A DNA stretch of 64,000 bases. Origin: Anaeramoeba flamelloides (lineage: Eukaryota; Metamonada; Anaeramoebidae). The stretch is from positions 6,222,501 to 6,286,500 of the forward strand of contig JANTQA010000012.1 in the NCBI GenBank assembly GCA_027625915.1. Reading direction: 5' to 3'. The position numbers and the translations under genes were made by a program. Below are positions 18,841 through 31,040 of the stretch, piece by piece. Each line of letters starts with the position of its first letter. The stretch's first letter is position 1. A model generated the notes under the pieces. That model saw nothing but the letters and a program-made list of their open reading frames with translations. It did no database searches and was not told the DNA's origin.

Positions 18841-20860
18841 TTATTGGCCTTTGAAATAAAAATGACCATTTTCGTGAGAAGATGCGGATTTTGAATCTTA
18901 CATATTCTCGTAAAAATGTTCATTTTATCCATACTTCAACACATTTTTTTGTATTTAAAGCAAAAAAAAAAATATCATTGAAATAAATTCAAGAATGAAT
19001 TAGAACAAAAAGTACATTTTTACAATTTTCAAAAGGGAATTTCATTTTTTTATTTCTTTTGTTTAAGGGATATTTCAGATAAATTTAAAACAAAAAGAAA
19101 AAAAAATAAAAATGTGAATACATCCACAAAATTTCTATAATAAGTTGGTTAAAATATGAAAAAAAAACATTTTTGACTGAAACAAAAAAATATTATTTTG
19201 TACATACATATTTTGTGAATTTAGTAAATTGAATTTGTTTCAAAATTTTTTTTGAATTGAAAAGGTCTTCATGAAGTTGAAAAGATATTTCTCTTTAGTT
19301 TAATTTCTTCAAATCTTTTGTTGAAATTCCAAACAAAAATAACAAACAATGTAAATTTAGATCTTTCATTTGTTTTTTCAAATTGGTAATATTTAAATTA
19401 AAAAAATTGGGAGTTAAAAAAAATTGCTTTTAAAAAGAGATAATCATGTCCTTATGATATACAATACTATTAGATTACTTGGTGTATCGTTTATGCCCCC
19501 CCTTTTTTGTTGCGATAATATGACCAAATTAAACTTGTATACCTTATCGTGTAAATGGCCAATGGAAATTAAAATGTAATAATTATTTAAAAGTTTTTTT
19601 TTTTTTTTTTTTATTTTCATATTTCACCAATAGTACAGGAAAAAAAAAATATAAAGATTGAACTTCTATCTTAAAATACAAATATAGATTTCTTTTGAAT
19701 ATTATTTTTATTAAAAAAACTTTTTAAAAAATGAATACAACTTCTTATAAATAATATCTTACAGACAAATAATTAATTGCAACATCCACATTTTTAAAAC
19801 AAAAAAAAAATAGTAAAAGGTGATCAGATTTTTACTAGAAAATCTTTATAATAAATTCTCGTTTTATTCTCTCTCTCTCTATTGTTTTTATATTTTTTGA
19901 AAATTTTTACAATTTTTTTGCCGTAAATGGAAATATTCCTTAAACAAGTTTTTTGACATTTTTGGTTTAATCAGGGTTTTTTTCTAAAAATTGTATAATT
20001 ATGAAGGTTTTTAATTTCCTTACAAAAAAAAAATAAATATTTAGAATAAAATAATTAAATATACTTACTTCCATATTGGTTCCAATTTTGCTAATTTTGA
20101 TAAGAAATGCTATAAATATATTTAATAAATCGATGATTAAAATAATATATAAAATAAAATTTAGTTTCATTTTTGAAGTGAATAAAATAAAAAACTATAA
20201 AAACTAATTGCATTTGCTTTGTACTTTTCATTTTTTGAATTGTTTAAAGTAAGAATAATGTATATTACTCTAATTCTACATCAAGATCAAAACAATCTCA
20301 GCACCACAATTGAAGAAAGAAAAAAAATATTAACTATCTGTGACAATACTAAACCTTCAATTTCATGATTATTTTTATCATAATGCTTGTTTTACACTCA
20401 AGATCATAATAGAGGTTTTTTTATATTATTTTTAAAAAATCACAATCAAAATTTTTATTTTGATTTTTTAGTTTTGTTTGATTTTAACAGTAGGAAACTT
20501 TAGATTCACCCCCTTATGGAATTCCAATATAAGAATTTTTAAGATTAAAAAAGAATAATTAGGAAAAAAGAGTGATAAAAAATCTAAAATTTAATAGTCT
20601 TGATATCCTCCAATTTCTATTTTTTTTTTTTTTTTTAGAAAATTTAAAATGTTTGATTCTTTTGATTATCACTAAATAAAGATTCGTACGAAATAATAAA
20701 ATTGATTTATTACTATTAATAAAACCAAAATCGAATTATTATTGGCAAAGAAACGAAATGAAAATTAAATTAAATTTATTTCAGTTTGTTTTTAAAAAAA
20801 TTAAATATTTCTTAATTAGTAATAATACCAAAATAAAAAAATATTTTTTTTATTTTTTTT
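18841..20860. other. A+T-rich spacer or intron
   Basis: No recognised gene. A donor-like ATGGAA followed by GTAAGT occurs on the minus strand near 20068-20078, but the frame before it does not join sensibly to kinase exon A under a canonical splice. A long T-run lies near 19594-19612 and a CT repeat near 19868. Confidence 0.4.
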
Positions 20861-20879
20861 TTATTAAAGGGAGGTGGTT

Positions 20880-21690
20880 CAACATAATTACCTCTTGTTT
20901 ATCGTTAGATTTTTTTTAATTTTAGAAAGTAAAAAAAAAATTTTGAAATTTTCTTTTTATTTCTAAAATTAAAAAAAAAAACTAGTAAATCTACAGTACT
21001 CTACGGCAATTGATGACACTCTAAGTCACTCCCCGAATTCCTAAATAAAAATTTAGGAATTTTAATAAAGACTCAAAAATAAGTTTATTATCCACTAAGG
21101 CTAATAAGCACGTTGAATCTTTTTTTTGTTATAATATTAGAATTATTATTATTTTTTCATATATTCGATATATTAATTTTTTTTTAATTCAGATATCCAG
21201 ATTTTGTGATTATTTTCACAGGCTGGGCAATCGTTAGGTTTTCTTGAGTTTTCTGTTTATTTGTAAAATCGATATATTTTCGTTAGGTTTTTTTGAGTTT
21301 TCTATTTTATTTCGAAAATCTATTGATTTTCGTTAGGTTTTTTGAGTTTTATATTTTATTTCTGAAGTGTTCTAGGTTTTTTTACTTTTTGAAATAAACA
21401 GAAAATTTTAATAAAATTTCGGTTTATTTCGAAAAGTAAAAAAAAACCTAAAGAAAATCTATTGATTTTCTAAATTAATAGAAAACTCAAAAAAACCCAG
21501 AACACTTCATAAATAAACAGAAAACTCAAAAAATCCTAATGACGGTTTTCCATAATTTAAAAGAATGGTGAAAAATCAAAGAATTTACTCAATTCTTTTA
21601 AATGCTGGAAAAGCTAACAGCGGTTTTTTTATTTTAAGAAATAAACCGAAAATTTCAAAAAATTTCTTTTTATTTCTTAAATTAAAAAAA
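20880..21690. repeat. Modular hairpin array at the 3' end of LINE relic A
   Basis: Contains the GTTAG-bounded modules (AATAAACAGAAAATTT and mirror; TTTTCYRGAATTTAAAAG and mirror; GAAAATCTATTGATTTTC). The segment at about 21034-21235 matches the 7.7-8.3 kb repeat. The array abuts the LINE stop codon at 21693, so it reads as the LINE 3' UTR plus older solo tails. Confidence 0.7.
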
Positions 21691-21692
21691 AC

Positions 21693-22560
21693 CTAACGAC
21701 ATTTCCAACTTGGAATATTTTCTAAATTTTTAATTCTGAAATTTTCTAGTTCAATTTCAAGTTGTTTTAAATTTTTGGAATACCAATTTATATCTTCTGA
21801 TTCTTTTTTTCTAAAAGGGAGATAATTAATTAATTCATCAAAACGGAGGATTTTTAATTTTTGAATTAACTTGATTCTTCTTTTATATATCGTTATTCTG
21901 ACAGGATCATTTTTTGCTTCTGTTTTATAAATAAGCCCAGGGGAATATGGGCTGATTAATAAAAAAATTGTAATTTTTTTATTAATCCAAGTATCAATAT
22001 CTTTAAAATCCATTTTTGTCAAATCAACTATTTCTAATTAATATAATAATTGGCTATGTAATACAACTTTAAAAAACTGAATTATTAATCCATTCAAAAA
22101 TTTTTTTTGTTGTAAGATATTGATTAATTTTTTAAAATCGGTCTTAACTTTATCTCGGTTGTACTTTAAATGGAGTTTTTTTTTATCTGTCCAAATACCA
22201 AGGCATACAATTTTCTATGAAATAAATTTTTTTATAGTTTTCTCATTATTCGGATTTCTTCCAAAATCTCTTATTATTTTATATATTTTTTGTAATTGAA
22301 AAATGATTTCTATTAATGATCCTTTAATAAGTAAAATCAGATCATCTGCAAACATTTGAACATGTATTGCTAGTGATTTAATTTTTTCGAAGAGAAAATG
22401 AGTAATAAATCAAAATAATAAAGGAGATAATGGGTCTCCCTGATAAACACCAATTCCTTCTTTTGAGTAATAAGCAATTAGATATTTTATAATATTTTCA
22501 TTTTTTATAAAAGTTTTAAAAAAATATTTAGATATTAGATTTAATTAATTTAACAACTTT
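21693..22560 (-). mobile_element. LINE (non-LTR retrotransposon) relic A: reverse transcriptase
   Basis: Minus-strand RT signatures: YQGDPLSP near 22440 and the catalytic box MFADDLI with FADD at 22341-22352. A C-terminal frame ends IPSWKCR just before the stop at 21693. The frame between these parts is interrupted, so the copy is dead and 5'-truncated. The C-terminal paired-Cys ending is shared with relic B, and sequence divergence between the two shows separate subfamilies or age. The order, orientation and motifs fit a 3'-terminal LINE fragment. Confidence 0.85.
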
Positions 22561-23090
22561 TAATATTTACATCAAAAAAAAAAAAAAAAAATTACTTAAT
22601 TTATTATCTAAAATAGATTTATTATGATTATGATAATTTCAAAATAGTAAGATAAAAATAAAAAAATAAATTAATAATTACCTTATCAGATAACGGTTTG
22701 ATTAAATTTAAATCCTCGAAAAAAAATTGATATTCTATCATATAAACAAATAAAGAAAGAAAGAAAGAAAGAAATAGATAATTAATTAAATAAAACGATT
22801 ATTAATTTCTAAATGATTTTTTTTTTTTTTTTTATGTTTATGTGATTTTAGTTATTATATCCTTTTTGATTTAGAATTTACAAACAAGTTGGAGATATTA
22901 AATATTTTTTTTTAAAAGTTAAAATGTTTTAAATCTGAGGAGTACATTTTTTGCTTAAACAAGATTACGAAACATAAATTACGAAATTTCTGTTACGCAG
23001 AATTTGTCAAAAAATATTGACTGAAAAATTGGTCACAAAATTTTTAAGTCGAATTAAAAAAATTATTTTTTATTGACAAATACATTTTTC
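22561..23090. other. A+T-rich spacer with AAAG repeat
   Basis: Contains a short AAAG microsatellite at about 22755-22775. No gene or paired repeat is seen. Confidence 0.5.
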
Positions 23091-24140
23091 AAATAAAATC
23101 ATTGGCCTTACAGAAGAAGAATTTGATAATTTATTTGAAATTTACCAAAGGTCTTTCAGTCGAATTAGAAATTGTAGACAAATCAATACCCCAATTCGGC
23201 AAATATTTTACATCTTATTGGCTTGTGTAAGAAAAAATCGCACTTACGAAGAACTTGGTATTGTTTATAACCCGAGTTAGAGAAAAGTTTTTAATTTAAT
23301 CAATATTGCACTTGGTGATTGTTATGAACCTTTAATATATACTTTTATAAGGTGGTAAAGTAAAGAATAACTTGAACAAAATAACGTTCTGCCCACAAAA
23401 TTTCCAAATGTTTTAGCAATCATAGGCAATGCTACAGTGCAGTTAATCGAAAGAACTTTGAGAAATCAGCAGGATTGGTGTTCTGGATAGCACAGGTGGC
23501 ATGTAATTAAATCATAGACTATCAATAGTCCTGATGGGACGATTATGAATCTTTATTGTGGAGAAAACGGAAAAAGACCAGGGCATTACTCTTTGGAAAG
23601 ATTCTAATACAACACGTACCTCTTTTAAGGCACAAACCTTGAACGAAAATTAAGACACAATAAAATTTTCAAATTAAAACACAAAATTCGTATTCTAGGA
23701 AAATAAATTGTGTAAAAAAAAAAAATTAAAAAAATTGTTTCTTAATTTGAAATTATTTTGTACCTTAAATTTCGTTGAAAGTTTGTGCCTTAAAAGTGGA
23801 ACTGACTGTATGATCGAAAAAATCCAAGCCCCAACTTGTTATGGTAAATAAAGATTATGTTGGTATTCAACACGATTACAGTTGTATAATACCTTTTCAA
23901 AAAACACAAAATTTCATCCTTAATGCTGAATAGAAACTCTTTAATCAAAAATTGTCGAATGATAGAATTATTAAAAATTACTCTTGTCAATTCAAAAAAA
24001 AATTTAAAATTCTATCCGATCGATATAGAGGAGGATAGAGAACTTTTCAAAAATCTTTAAGATTTGTTGTAATTTAACTAATTCTGATCTCAGTTTACGC
24101 CTACTAAGAAAACCACAGAATGGAATCGAAATAGAAAATA
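23091..24140 (+). pseudogene. PIF/Harbinger-type (DDE_Tnp_4) transposase pseudogene
   Basis: Plus-strand translation gives recognisable segments of an IS5/Harbinger-like DDE transposase: an N-terminal helix-rich part with SRIRNCRQ and YEELGI, the first catalytic region as VLAIIGNATVQLIER (the acidic D position is replaced by N), and SPDGTIMNLYCGENG. After an inserted MITE, a C-terminal SDRYRGELRTF-like segment follows in shifted frames. Several in-frame stops and frame changes show it is dead. Family members cut and paste DNA, usually with a separate Myb-like partner gene, which I did not find here. No terminal inverted repeats were located. Confidence 0.8.
23610..23808. mobile_element. 197-bp MITE, copy 4, inside the transposase pseudogene
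   Basis: The right tip is canonical (CTGACTG then TA) and the left tip is diverged after TA at 23608-23609. It splits the Harbinger-type pseudogene, so the MITE arrived later than that transposase. Confidence 0.88.
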
Positions 24141-24904
24141 ATTCACTTTTTTTTTTTTTTTTTTTTTTGATACTTTGAGAGATTTGTTTGATCCATATAT
24201 TTAAAATAAATAAAAAACAACAATATATCTTCATTATAATCTCTGATTTAATGTTTTGTTTGGTGTTAAAAAGTCAATAAAAAAAATGAAAAAACAATTA
24301 CTTTTCTATTGATTTATATCCATAAAAAGGTTTTTTATTTGTTCTCAGAAATTTTAATTGGTTGATCTGGTCTTGCTTTTTTAGTGATAGTTAGATTTAT
24401 AATTTTCAAAAGGTTTATTTTGTTTCAAATTTCCTTTTTTTCTGAAAAATATTTTCAGTTTTTAAAAGAGTAATTTTTGGATCAAACCAAATTTGAGTTT
24501 TTTGAATAAAAGAAGTGTTTTTTTTTTTTTATTGAAGAGAAGTAAAGTACACTCTAAGTGCCCTTATTATTAAATTCCTTTTCAGAAATTTAAACGTAAA
24601 ATCATAGATTTCTACAATTATTAATTATCAACAATAATTTCAAAGAATCACGGTTTAAAATTATTTCATTAAGATTTATTTAATTTAATTTATTCTGAAA
24701 AATTAAAATATCTTTTTGATATAAAGAACATACCCAGAAAAAATGATCAATATTTTTCTATTATTTCCTTCTGTTCATATTTTAAACATAAATGACAAAA
24801 TCTGTTTGGATTTTTATTTATTACATAGTAATATCTATCTAAGCAGTTGGTAAATGCTCTGAATTTTAGAATTGTTGAACTTGATGGATAACTTCAATAT
24901 TTTT
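24141..24904. other. A+T-rich spacer
   Basis: No gene seen. A poly-T block at about 24148-24169 follows the transposase pseudogene. Confidence 0.45.
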
Positions 24905-25985
24905 GAGTTTTAAATAAAAAAATTTTCTTTTTATTTCTTAAATTAAAAAAAAACTAATGACACTTCCAACAGGTAGAATTCAACAAATCATTATAATTAT
25001 AATTATAAATTTCTTTTTTAAGAATCCTTAAACTCTCCAACTTCCAATTAATTTTATTGTTTATTCTTTGATTAAATTTTATTAAATTTTCCAGATAAGG
25101 TAGAGATAGATTTTTTAATTTATTTTTGAATTTGAATTTCTTTTTATTAATTGATATTACCAAATTTCCGAATTTAAATTCTGTTTTATAAATAAGAACT
25201 GGTGAGTTTCTGTTTATTTTACATATTTCAGTAATAAATGTATTAATCCAAGAGTTTAAATAGTTTAGTGTTGCTATTTTATAATTATATATTCCTAATC
25301 CATATGTTAATTGACTTAATATAGCGGATTTAAGGAACCTAATTTTTAAATTATTTGTTAGTAAATTATTATTGAATAATTGTTTAGATTTGCTATAAGT
25401 TTCTTTTGCCTTTTTCGGATTATATATTAAATGTGATATTTTTTCCAAATAAATTCCCAAATATTTAATTTTTGATAAATCTTGAGTAATTTCTGTTTTG
25501 TCTTTTTTAGGTTTTAATCCAAATTGGACAATTACTTGATATATTTAATATTAATTTTCGATTTATTTGATTTATATTCCCTTTTATGATTAAAATTAAA
25601 TCATCTGCAAACATTTGACAATGATCCGTTAATGGCATTATTTTTAGTAAAAGAAAATGTGAAATAAGAGCAAATATAATCGGTGATAAGAGATCTCCTT
25701 GGAATATACCAAGTCCTTCGCCTTGATAATATTTTAATAAAAAAAAAATTTTTGATAATTTTATTTAAAATAAATTTTTTTGATTGTTTTTCTAATTCTT
25801 TTAAAACTGATTGAGTCAAAAAAATTTACTCTATCAATCATTATAATATGTGTTATACCATTCTCATTTTCATTATTTGTTTTTATCTGATTATATATAT
25901 ATATATATATAAAGTTTAATACCGCGTTATGAGTATCAATTTTTTTCCGAAAACCAAAAAAGAAGTGTTTGTTACATATCTCCAA
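24905..25985 (-). mobile_element. LINE relic B: reverse transcriptase
   Basis: Minus-strand RT parts in order: YQGEGLGIFQGDLLSP near 25690-25730, then CQMFADDLI with FADD at 25600-25611, then a 168-codon open C-terminal frame (25460-24954) starting GIYLEK and ending TCWKCH with TAG. The QGDxLSP and FADD boxes are RT domains 4 and 5 and carry catalytic Asp residues. Frames before 25460 are broken, so it is dead and 5'-truncated. The TAG stop lies at the first bases of the hairpin module (24905-24960), as in relic A. Part of a 5' frame at 25761-25985 may also belong. Confidence 0.87.
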
Positions 25986-26436
25986 TATTAAAAAACATGA
26001 TTTGGAAATTGGTCCATTTCCGATTTAATCATATACTTATCAATCCTTTAATTAAAATTATTTGATTTCAATTTTTTTTGAAACCAAAAAGGATTTTATT
26101 AAAAAAAAAAAATAGAATGATGAAAAATAAATTTTTCAGAAAAGTCAAAAAACTCAGAAACCACATAAACGAAATAAAATACATCATTTTTTTTTTCTGG
26201 GAAATGGAACTTCAGTGCTTATCGGAATCAAAAGCGCTCAAAATATTGTTGGTGCGATTTGGATTTTTTTCGACTTTTCTGAAAAGGCCGTAGTATTCAC
26301 TGTATTAGCATTATCAACCCTTCTTCATTTTATTAAAAGAAACTAATTTAATATTTTTCGAAAATACTCATGTTGAAAAAAAAAGTTTTCATTTTTTGAA
26401 AATATCATTTTTTTTTTTCATTTTCAAATAAATCCC
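25986..26436. other. A+T-rich spacer
   Basis: An imperfect inverted pair (TTTTTCAGAAAAGTC at about 26131 and GACTTTTCTGAAAAG at about 26271) brackets a 71-codon open frame I do not believe in. Nothing else is recognised. Confidence 0.4.
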
Positions 26437-27812
26437 TTAAGAACTTCATTTCAACCTCCGAGGGTACCGAGTTGTTGTGCTATATTATTTTCGCTTCTCA
26501 AAAAGAATTTTTATTCCCAAGAAATTGGACAAAAAAATACTAAACTCCTTTTCAAAAAAAAGTGCACAAAAAATTTCAAGAATTATTCATAATTGAATCA
26601 AATTAATTGTAGTATCATTCTAAAATATAAAAAACACTTTAAAACATAAAAAAAGCAACAGAATATTTAAAACTCATTAAAAATAAACAATAAAAATAAA
26701 AATTAAATATTTTAAAAATTGATGTGCTCTTTTATTTGAAATGAGAAATCTCGTTTTGTAAATTGTAGGGAAGAAAAATTCTAAAACCAATAAAAACTGT
26801 TGTACATGGTGAATTGGAAAAAGCTCTTTACATTTTATTGATAACTGTTTACACGTCAAAAGCTCGTTCTTTAAAGTCTCCTTTTCAATATAAACCCGCA
26901 ATTCATCTGGGTATTTTGTTGGAATTGTTGTTTTTTTTTCAATATTTTCAATTTTCTTTGTTCCATTATCAATCCAATAATGGTCTTTCTTAATTCCTAT
27001 TTCTAGCTCATTCGAAAATCGAACTTAAACTGTTTCCATTTTTATACTGGCAGATTATTTCTTTATTGATTCTTCTTATCTTGCTTTTTCATTTCCCAAC
27101 TGTTCAATACCCATAAATAAAAAAAAACAAAGAATGAAAAAATGAATAATGAAAATGAAAATCACCAATACGTAATTATCTTATTAACAATCAAATTCAA
27201 TAGTATTGATGATTTGAGAGGTGTGCCCTTTTATTTGAAAAAGAGTTTAGTTTCAAAATTTCAACAAACCAAAAAATATAGATCTTTAAATCCAATTCCA
27301 ATATAAAGATTGAACCAAAATTTTAAAAAAGAAATGGATTTAAGGGTTTTTCAATTACCAGTCCAAAATTTAAAACATTTCCAACTTGTGAAAGCAACTC
27401 TAAAAAATATTTAGAGCAGGATTTATTGTTAAGAGCTTTATGTGAAATGGAAAAACACTTAATCTGTTGGAGGGAAGATTTTGAATTGACTAAATTTGTG
27501 TCTTCTAATTCAAAGACAATCTAGGCATTAGTGTCTCGAAACATTCATTATAAGAATTTTAAACTAAATATTTTGAACAGAAATAGGAATTGTTTTGTAT
27601 TTATGGATTTGAAATGGAAATGGTGAAATAATAAAATCAAATTTGTACAGGATCTATTTCACAGGGTAAAATTAAGAAAGCTGTGAAAATTTCGTATTTT
27701 TTTGTATAAAGAAATTATATGTGGGTAAATATTATCTGAGATTATAGAACTCTCTTTCAAGAGCGTTTTTAAACAACAATTTCTCCATTGTAGGCTGAAA
27801 ACTTCGTCCTTT
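26437..27812. mobile_element. TTAA-type element, GGACTAC family, with decayed frames (1.4 kb)
   Basis: The left end is TTAAGAACTTCATTTCAACC; the right end mirrors it as CTGAAAACTTCGTCCTTTAG. Its ends and parts of its interior match the 524-bp copy at 30256-30779. It retains coding-looking but interrupted frames: on the minus strand about 27040-26760 (VRFSNELEIGIKKDHYWID, then a stretch with DELRVYIEKETLKNELL) and on the plus strand about 27340-27690. One may be a former transposase; I could not assign a family. Confidence 0.6.
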
Positions 27813-28039
27813 AGAGACAAAGATCAAGATTCAATGAAAAATTCAAAAGTGTAAAAATGTTCTTCTTTCGTTAAATAAATTACAATGTGTATAAATAATC
27901 TGTTCAAAATGAAGCTATTCACTTACCTGGTTTTACTTTTCCATTGCTTGGCAAATTCAAACTTATAATTGCGCCATGATAAAGTAAATATTTTTCAGAT
28001 TTCAATATTTTCTAATTGTTGTGGTTTTAAAAGATAAAT
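27813..28039. other. Spacer before FHA gene 3' end
   Basis: A/T-rich; nothing recognised. Confidence 0.4.
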
Positions 28040-28789
28040 TTAGAATGAAAAGAAAAAGAATAAGAGATTGTAATTGAATTTAATGAACAGCAAATAAAAA
28101 ACTAATGAAATTAACAAAGGGGATTTGTTTGGGCTTTTCAAGCCCTTTCTTTGAAACAACTTTAATTTTGAATACGGGTTCCCAAATTTAGATTTGATCT
28201 GATTGGGCTTTTCTCGAAAAGTAAAGAAAGCTACACACCGTAAACCAAACAAATTTGTGTTTTTGGTAATTATTTTACTCGATCGCAAACAAAAAGAAAA
28301 AAGATCGGAAGTTGTTGATTGCTTGAACAGAATTCAAAGTAACAACCAAAAAAAGAAAAATATGTAACAAAGGAACAAATTGTACTATCGAGTCAACAAA
28401 TGTCCCATGGGTTGAAAAATCTTGGATGAAGGTTTTGTGGATCTCGATGCCATCTTCTCTTTTCATTTTTTCAATTGAGATGATACAGTGCTTACTTGAG
28501 ATTGACTTGTCTTTAATTACAAGATTACAGTGATGGTTTCTTCCAATTATAACTTTAGGTTTTGTGAGCACACAGCCAACAGGAGTGTTTGTTTTTTAGA
28601 AAGGAGATGATTATTATGGGCATTCGATATGTTGTCATTATAAAAGAAGGATCAATACTTACACAATGGCGACAGGAGATTAAATTGTGTTTGGTTTTCG
28701 CCAATTATTATCACCCTTCCCCATGGGTTGTTGTTTTGTAAAGTTGACTGACTAAAAGTTCGCTTAAGTGGGTTTGATCTATTTTCCAT
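28040..28789 (-). CDS. FHA-domain protein (possibly the N-terminus of a CHK2-like kinase)
   Basis: Exon 1 is 28789-28663 (ATG at 28789; donor GTAAGT). Exon 2 runs from 28552 (acceptor TAAAG), phase 1 on both sides, joining LLSPL to FIIGRNHHCNLVIKD. FHA hallmarks are GRNHHC, SISSKHC, and DFSTHGTFVD, the phosphothreonine-binding residues of the fold. The PWGR motif at residues 22-25 resembles the start of CHK2/Rad53 FHA domains. A weaker exon 3, 28321-28040 after a 64-nt intron (GTACAA donor), would add a last beta strand (VAFFTFREK) and close at a TAG/TAA stop, for 191 aa in total. Alternatively exons continue about 10 kb downstream to the kinase at 18.1 kb on the same strand. FHA domain sure; 3' structure unsure. 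Confidence 0.68.
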
Positions 28790-29029
28790 TGGCAAAATAG
28801 AAAAAAATGAAATAAATTGAGAATCGTTCAAAAATATCAAAAAATGATTGAAAAGATAAATTATTTGGTTGTATGTGAAAAAAAAACACTAGAGAAGTGT
28901 TCAAGAAGTGAGAGGTTTTTTTTTTTTTCTGCTTTATTTGCCCTTGTGATTAAAATGTGGGTACTTATAAAAAATTGGTTAATTCAAAAATTTGTTTTCG
29001 TTTTTTTAGAGTCAATATTGTTAAAATTA

Positions 29030-29722
29030 TTTTTGATCAAGTATCATTTTATGAACAAATCTTACATTTAAGAAAAACCAAAGTCACTGTCAATTAATAT
29101 TTGCAAGAAAAAATATTATTTCCTTTCACTTGAACCATTTGGAATTGCTTTGGAAGGCTAAAATTCCAAAAATTTAGTTTTAATTGTAAACTTTACTAAA
29201 AATAAGATAACTATTTATTAGGAAATATGCAAAATCTATTAATTCAATATGATATTTATCATTTTTAATGAAGACAAATTTATCAAAATTAATCTTAAAT
29301 ATATTATTAAACCAAATAGAATCAAATAATCTTATAAAAAAGATATTTTTTTTGAAAAGATATCGATTTTCACTAATGTTTAACAATCAAAACTTCAAAA
29401 TAAGGAAACAAAAAGCTTTTAAAAACCATTTAAATTCTAAAAATCCCCATAGAACAAACCTTAATTTAAAATAATTATTCATTTATGGTCTTCCAAAATA
29501 ATCACAAACTTGATCTTGTAATGTAATCTAATAAAAAAAAATTAACATTTTTCGAAAAAGTGTGTAATTAAAATTCAAATTTTTGTAATTTTAAGCTTTC
29601 CAAAGCATTCTAAAGGGTTAAAATGCAACAAGATAATATTGTCTTTGAAAATTATTATTAATAGTGACTTTGGTTTTTCTTAAATGGAAGGTTTGTTCAT
29701 AAAATGATACCTTTATCAATAA
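29030..29722. mobile_element. Long-TIR DNA element, about 670-690 bp
   Basis: Terminal inverted repeats longer than 60 bp: GTATCATTTTATGAACAAA at 29041 and its mirror ending at 29710, containing GAAAAACCAAAGTCACT on both sides. A second inner pair (GGAATTGCTTTGGAAGGC and mirror) follows. Open frames at 29180-29474 on both strands are in the loop and are not convincing. The target duplication is unclear. This is a single copy in the window. Confidence 0.75.
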
Positions 29723-30255
29723 TTGTTTTGCCAATATTTACTATTTAACATTATGGATAAAAAGTCAAACAGGTTTTTTTATTGGTAACATTCATAGAAC
29801 CTGAAATTTCAAACGTAAAATCTATTAATATTATAAAAGAATAAATAAATAAATAAATAAAGACAAAATGAAGGATTCAACACAATAATAGTTTTTTTTT
29901 AATACACTTTTTTACTATGGGCTTTTATTTGATTGATCAATTATTAAAAATTTGTTTAAAAAATTGACTATTTTTGAGATCTCCAAAACCACACCAAGAA
30001 TTCAATAAAAAAGTAGATTTATATTGTATTTTTTGATTGAAAATAATATAATGGATTATTATTTGAAGTTAATTGGTTTCTTCTTTGAATTGATTTTACT
30101 TTTCGTTTTCAGGTTTCTGGAATTTCGTTTTAAGGTTCTATTAAGGTTCTCAATGAAAAATGGAGTGTTTCACTTTTTTCCCCAACTTCGTTTTTAATCC
30201 ACAACTGTCAAGTGAAATTTTTAAATCATATTATTTTTCATAAAAACTTGAAAAT
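29723..30255. other. A+T-rich spacer
   Basis: An AAAT repeat lies at about 29844-29862. No gene was found. Confidence 0.45.
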
Positions 30256-30779
30256 TTAAGGACTACTTACCCACCCTTGAGGTGTTTGAGTAATTGTGTT
30301 ATTTTACTTTGACTTCTCAAAAAAATTTTCACACAGAAGAAATTGGACAAAAAAAAACATTTTTTTGTCATCTTTACCTTTTCATGAAGACTATTTTTCT
30401 TTGTTTTTCAATGAAAAGGAAAATGGAAAATAACAAAAAAAATAATTGCAAAAAATGGCTTTTGGGGATTTTCAAGTGCATTTCAAATTTTGGAACATTT
30501 GAAACTTGTAAAAGTAAATTTAAAAAAGATTTAGAACAGACCTAGAAAATAGTGTGAGTTCCGAAAGTTGAAATGGAAATTCTAAAATATTAAAATCAAA
30601 ATTTTGCATGATCTAACAAGGTAAAAATTCTGAAAATTGTTGAAATTGTGAAACTTTCACATTTTTTCTAAAAGAAATTCTCAGATAAATATTACTTGGA
30701 TTAAATAACTTATTCAAGGGTGATTTTATACATTATTTCACTGTTTTCACCTAAAAACGTAGTCCTTAAGAAATCAATT
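30256..30779. mobile_element. TTAA-flanked element, GGACTAC family, 524-bp copy
   Basis: Perfect TTAA flanks (30256-30259 and 30776-30779). Tips are GGACTACTTACC and the mirror of GGACTACGTTTTTAGG. Internal segments align with 26450-26545, 27345-27420 and 27640-27720 of the longer copy, so it is a deletion derivative. The 83-codon frame at 30294-30545 is part of the element. Confidence 0.8.
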
Positions 30780-31040
30780 TTTCCATAATTGTTAAAAATG
30801 AAAACAAATTTTTGAATTACCCATTTTTTTTTAAGGACCCAAATTTCATTCATAGTAGTTATTTTAGTTTCTATTAACTGTTAAAAGCAATTTATCCTAA
30901 CTAAAATTGTTTGTCAAAGTTCAATGGTATTAATTTCATAATAAAAAGATATAAATTTTCATTCAGCACACCAAAAAATCACATTCCGATAATTAAAATA
31001 AATCCTCAAAATCCCCATTTCTAAAAGGTAAATTAATAAT

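Noticed and set aside
20067-20170. Candidate kinase glycine-loop exon (SKIGTNME before a GTAAGT donor)
   Set aside because: Canonical joining to kinase exon A puts the frames out of register, and no clear GxGxxG is formed.
26940-27060. Reassigned stop codon (TAA as an amino acid) to extend a protein-like frame
   Set aside because: Intact genes in the window use TAA or TAG as true stops, and this frame lies in a decayed transposon.
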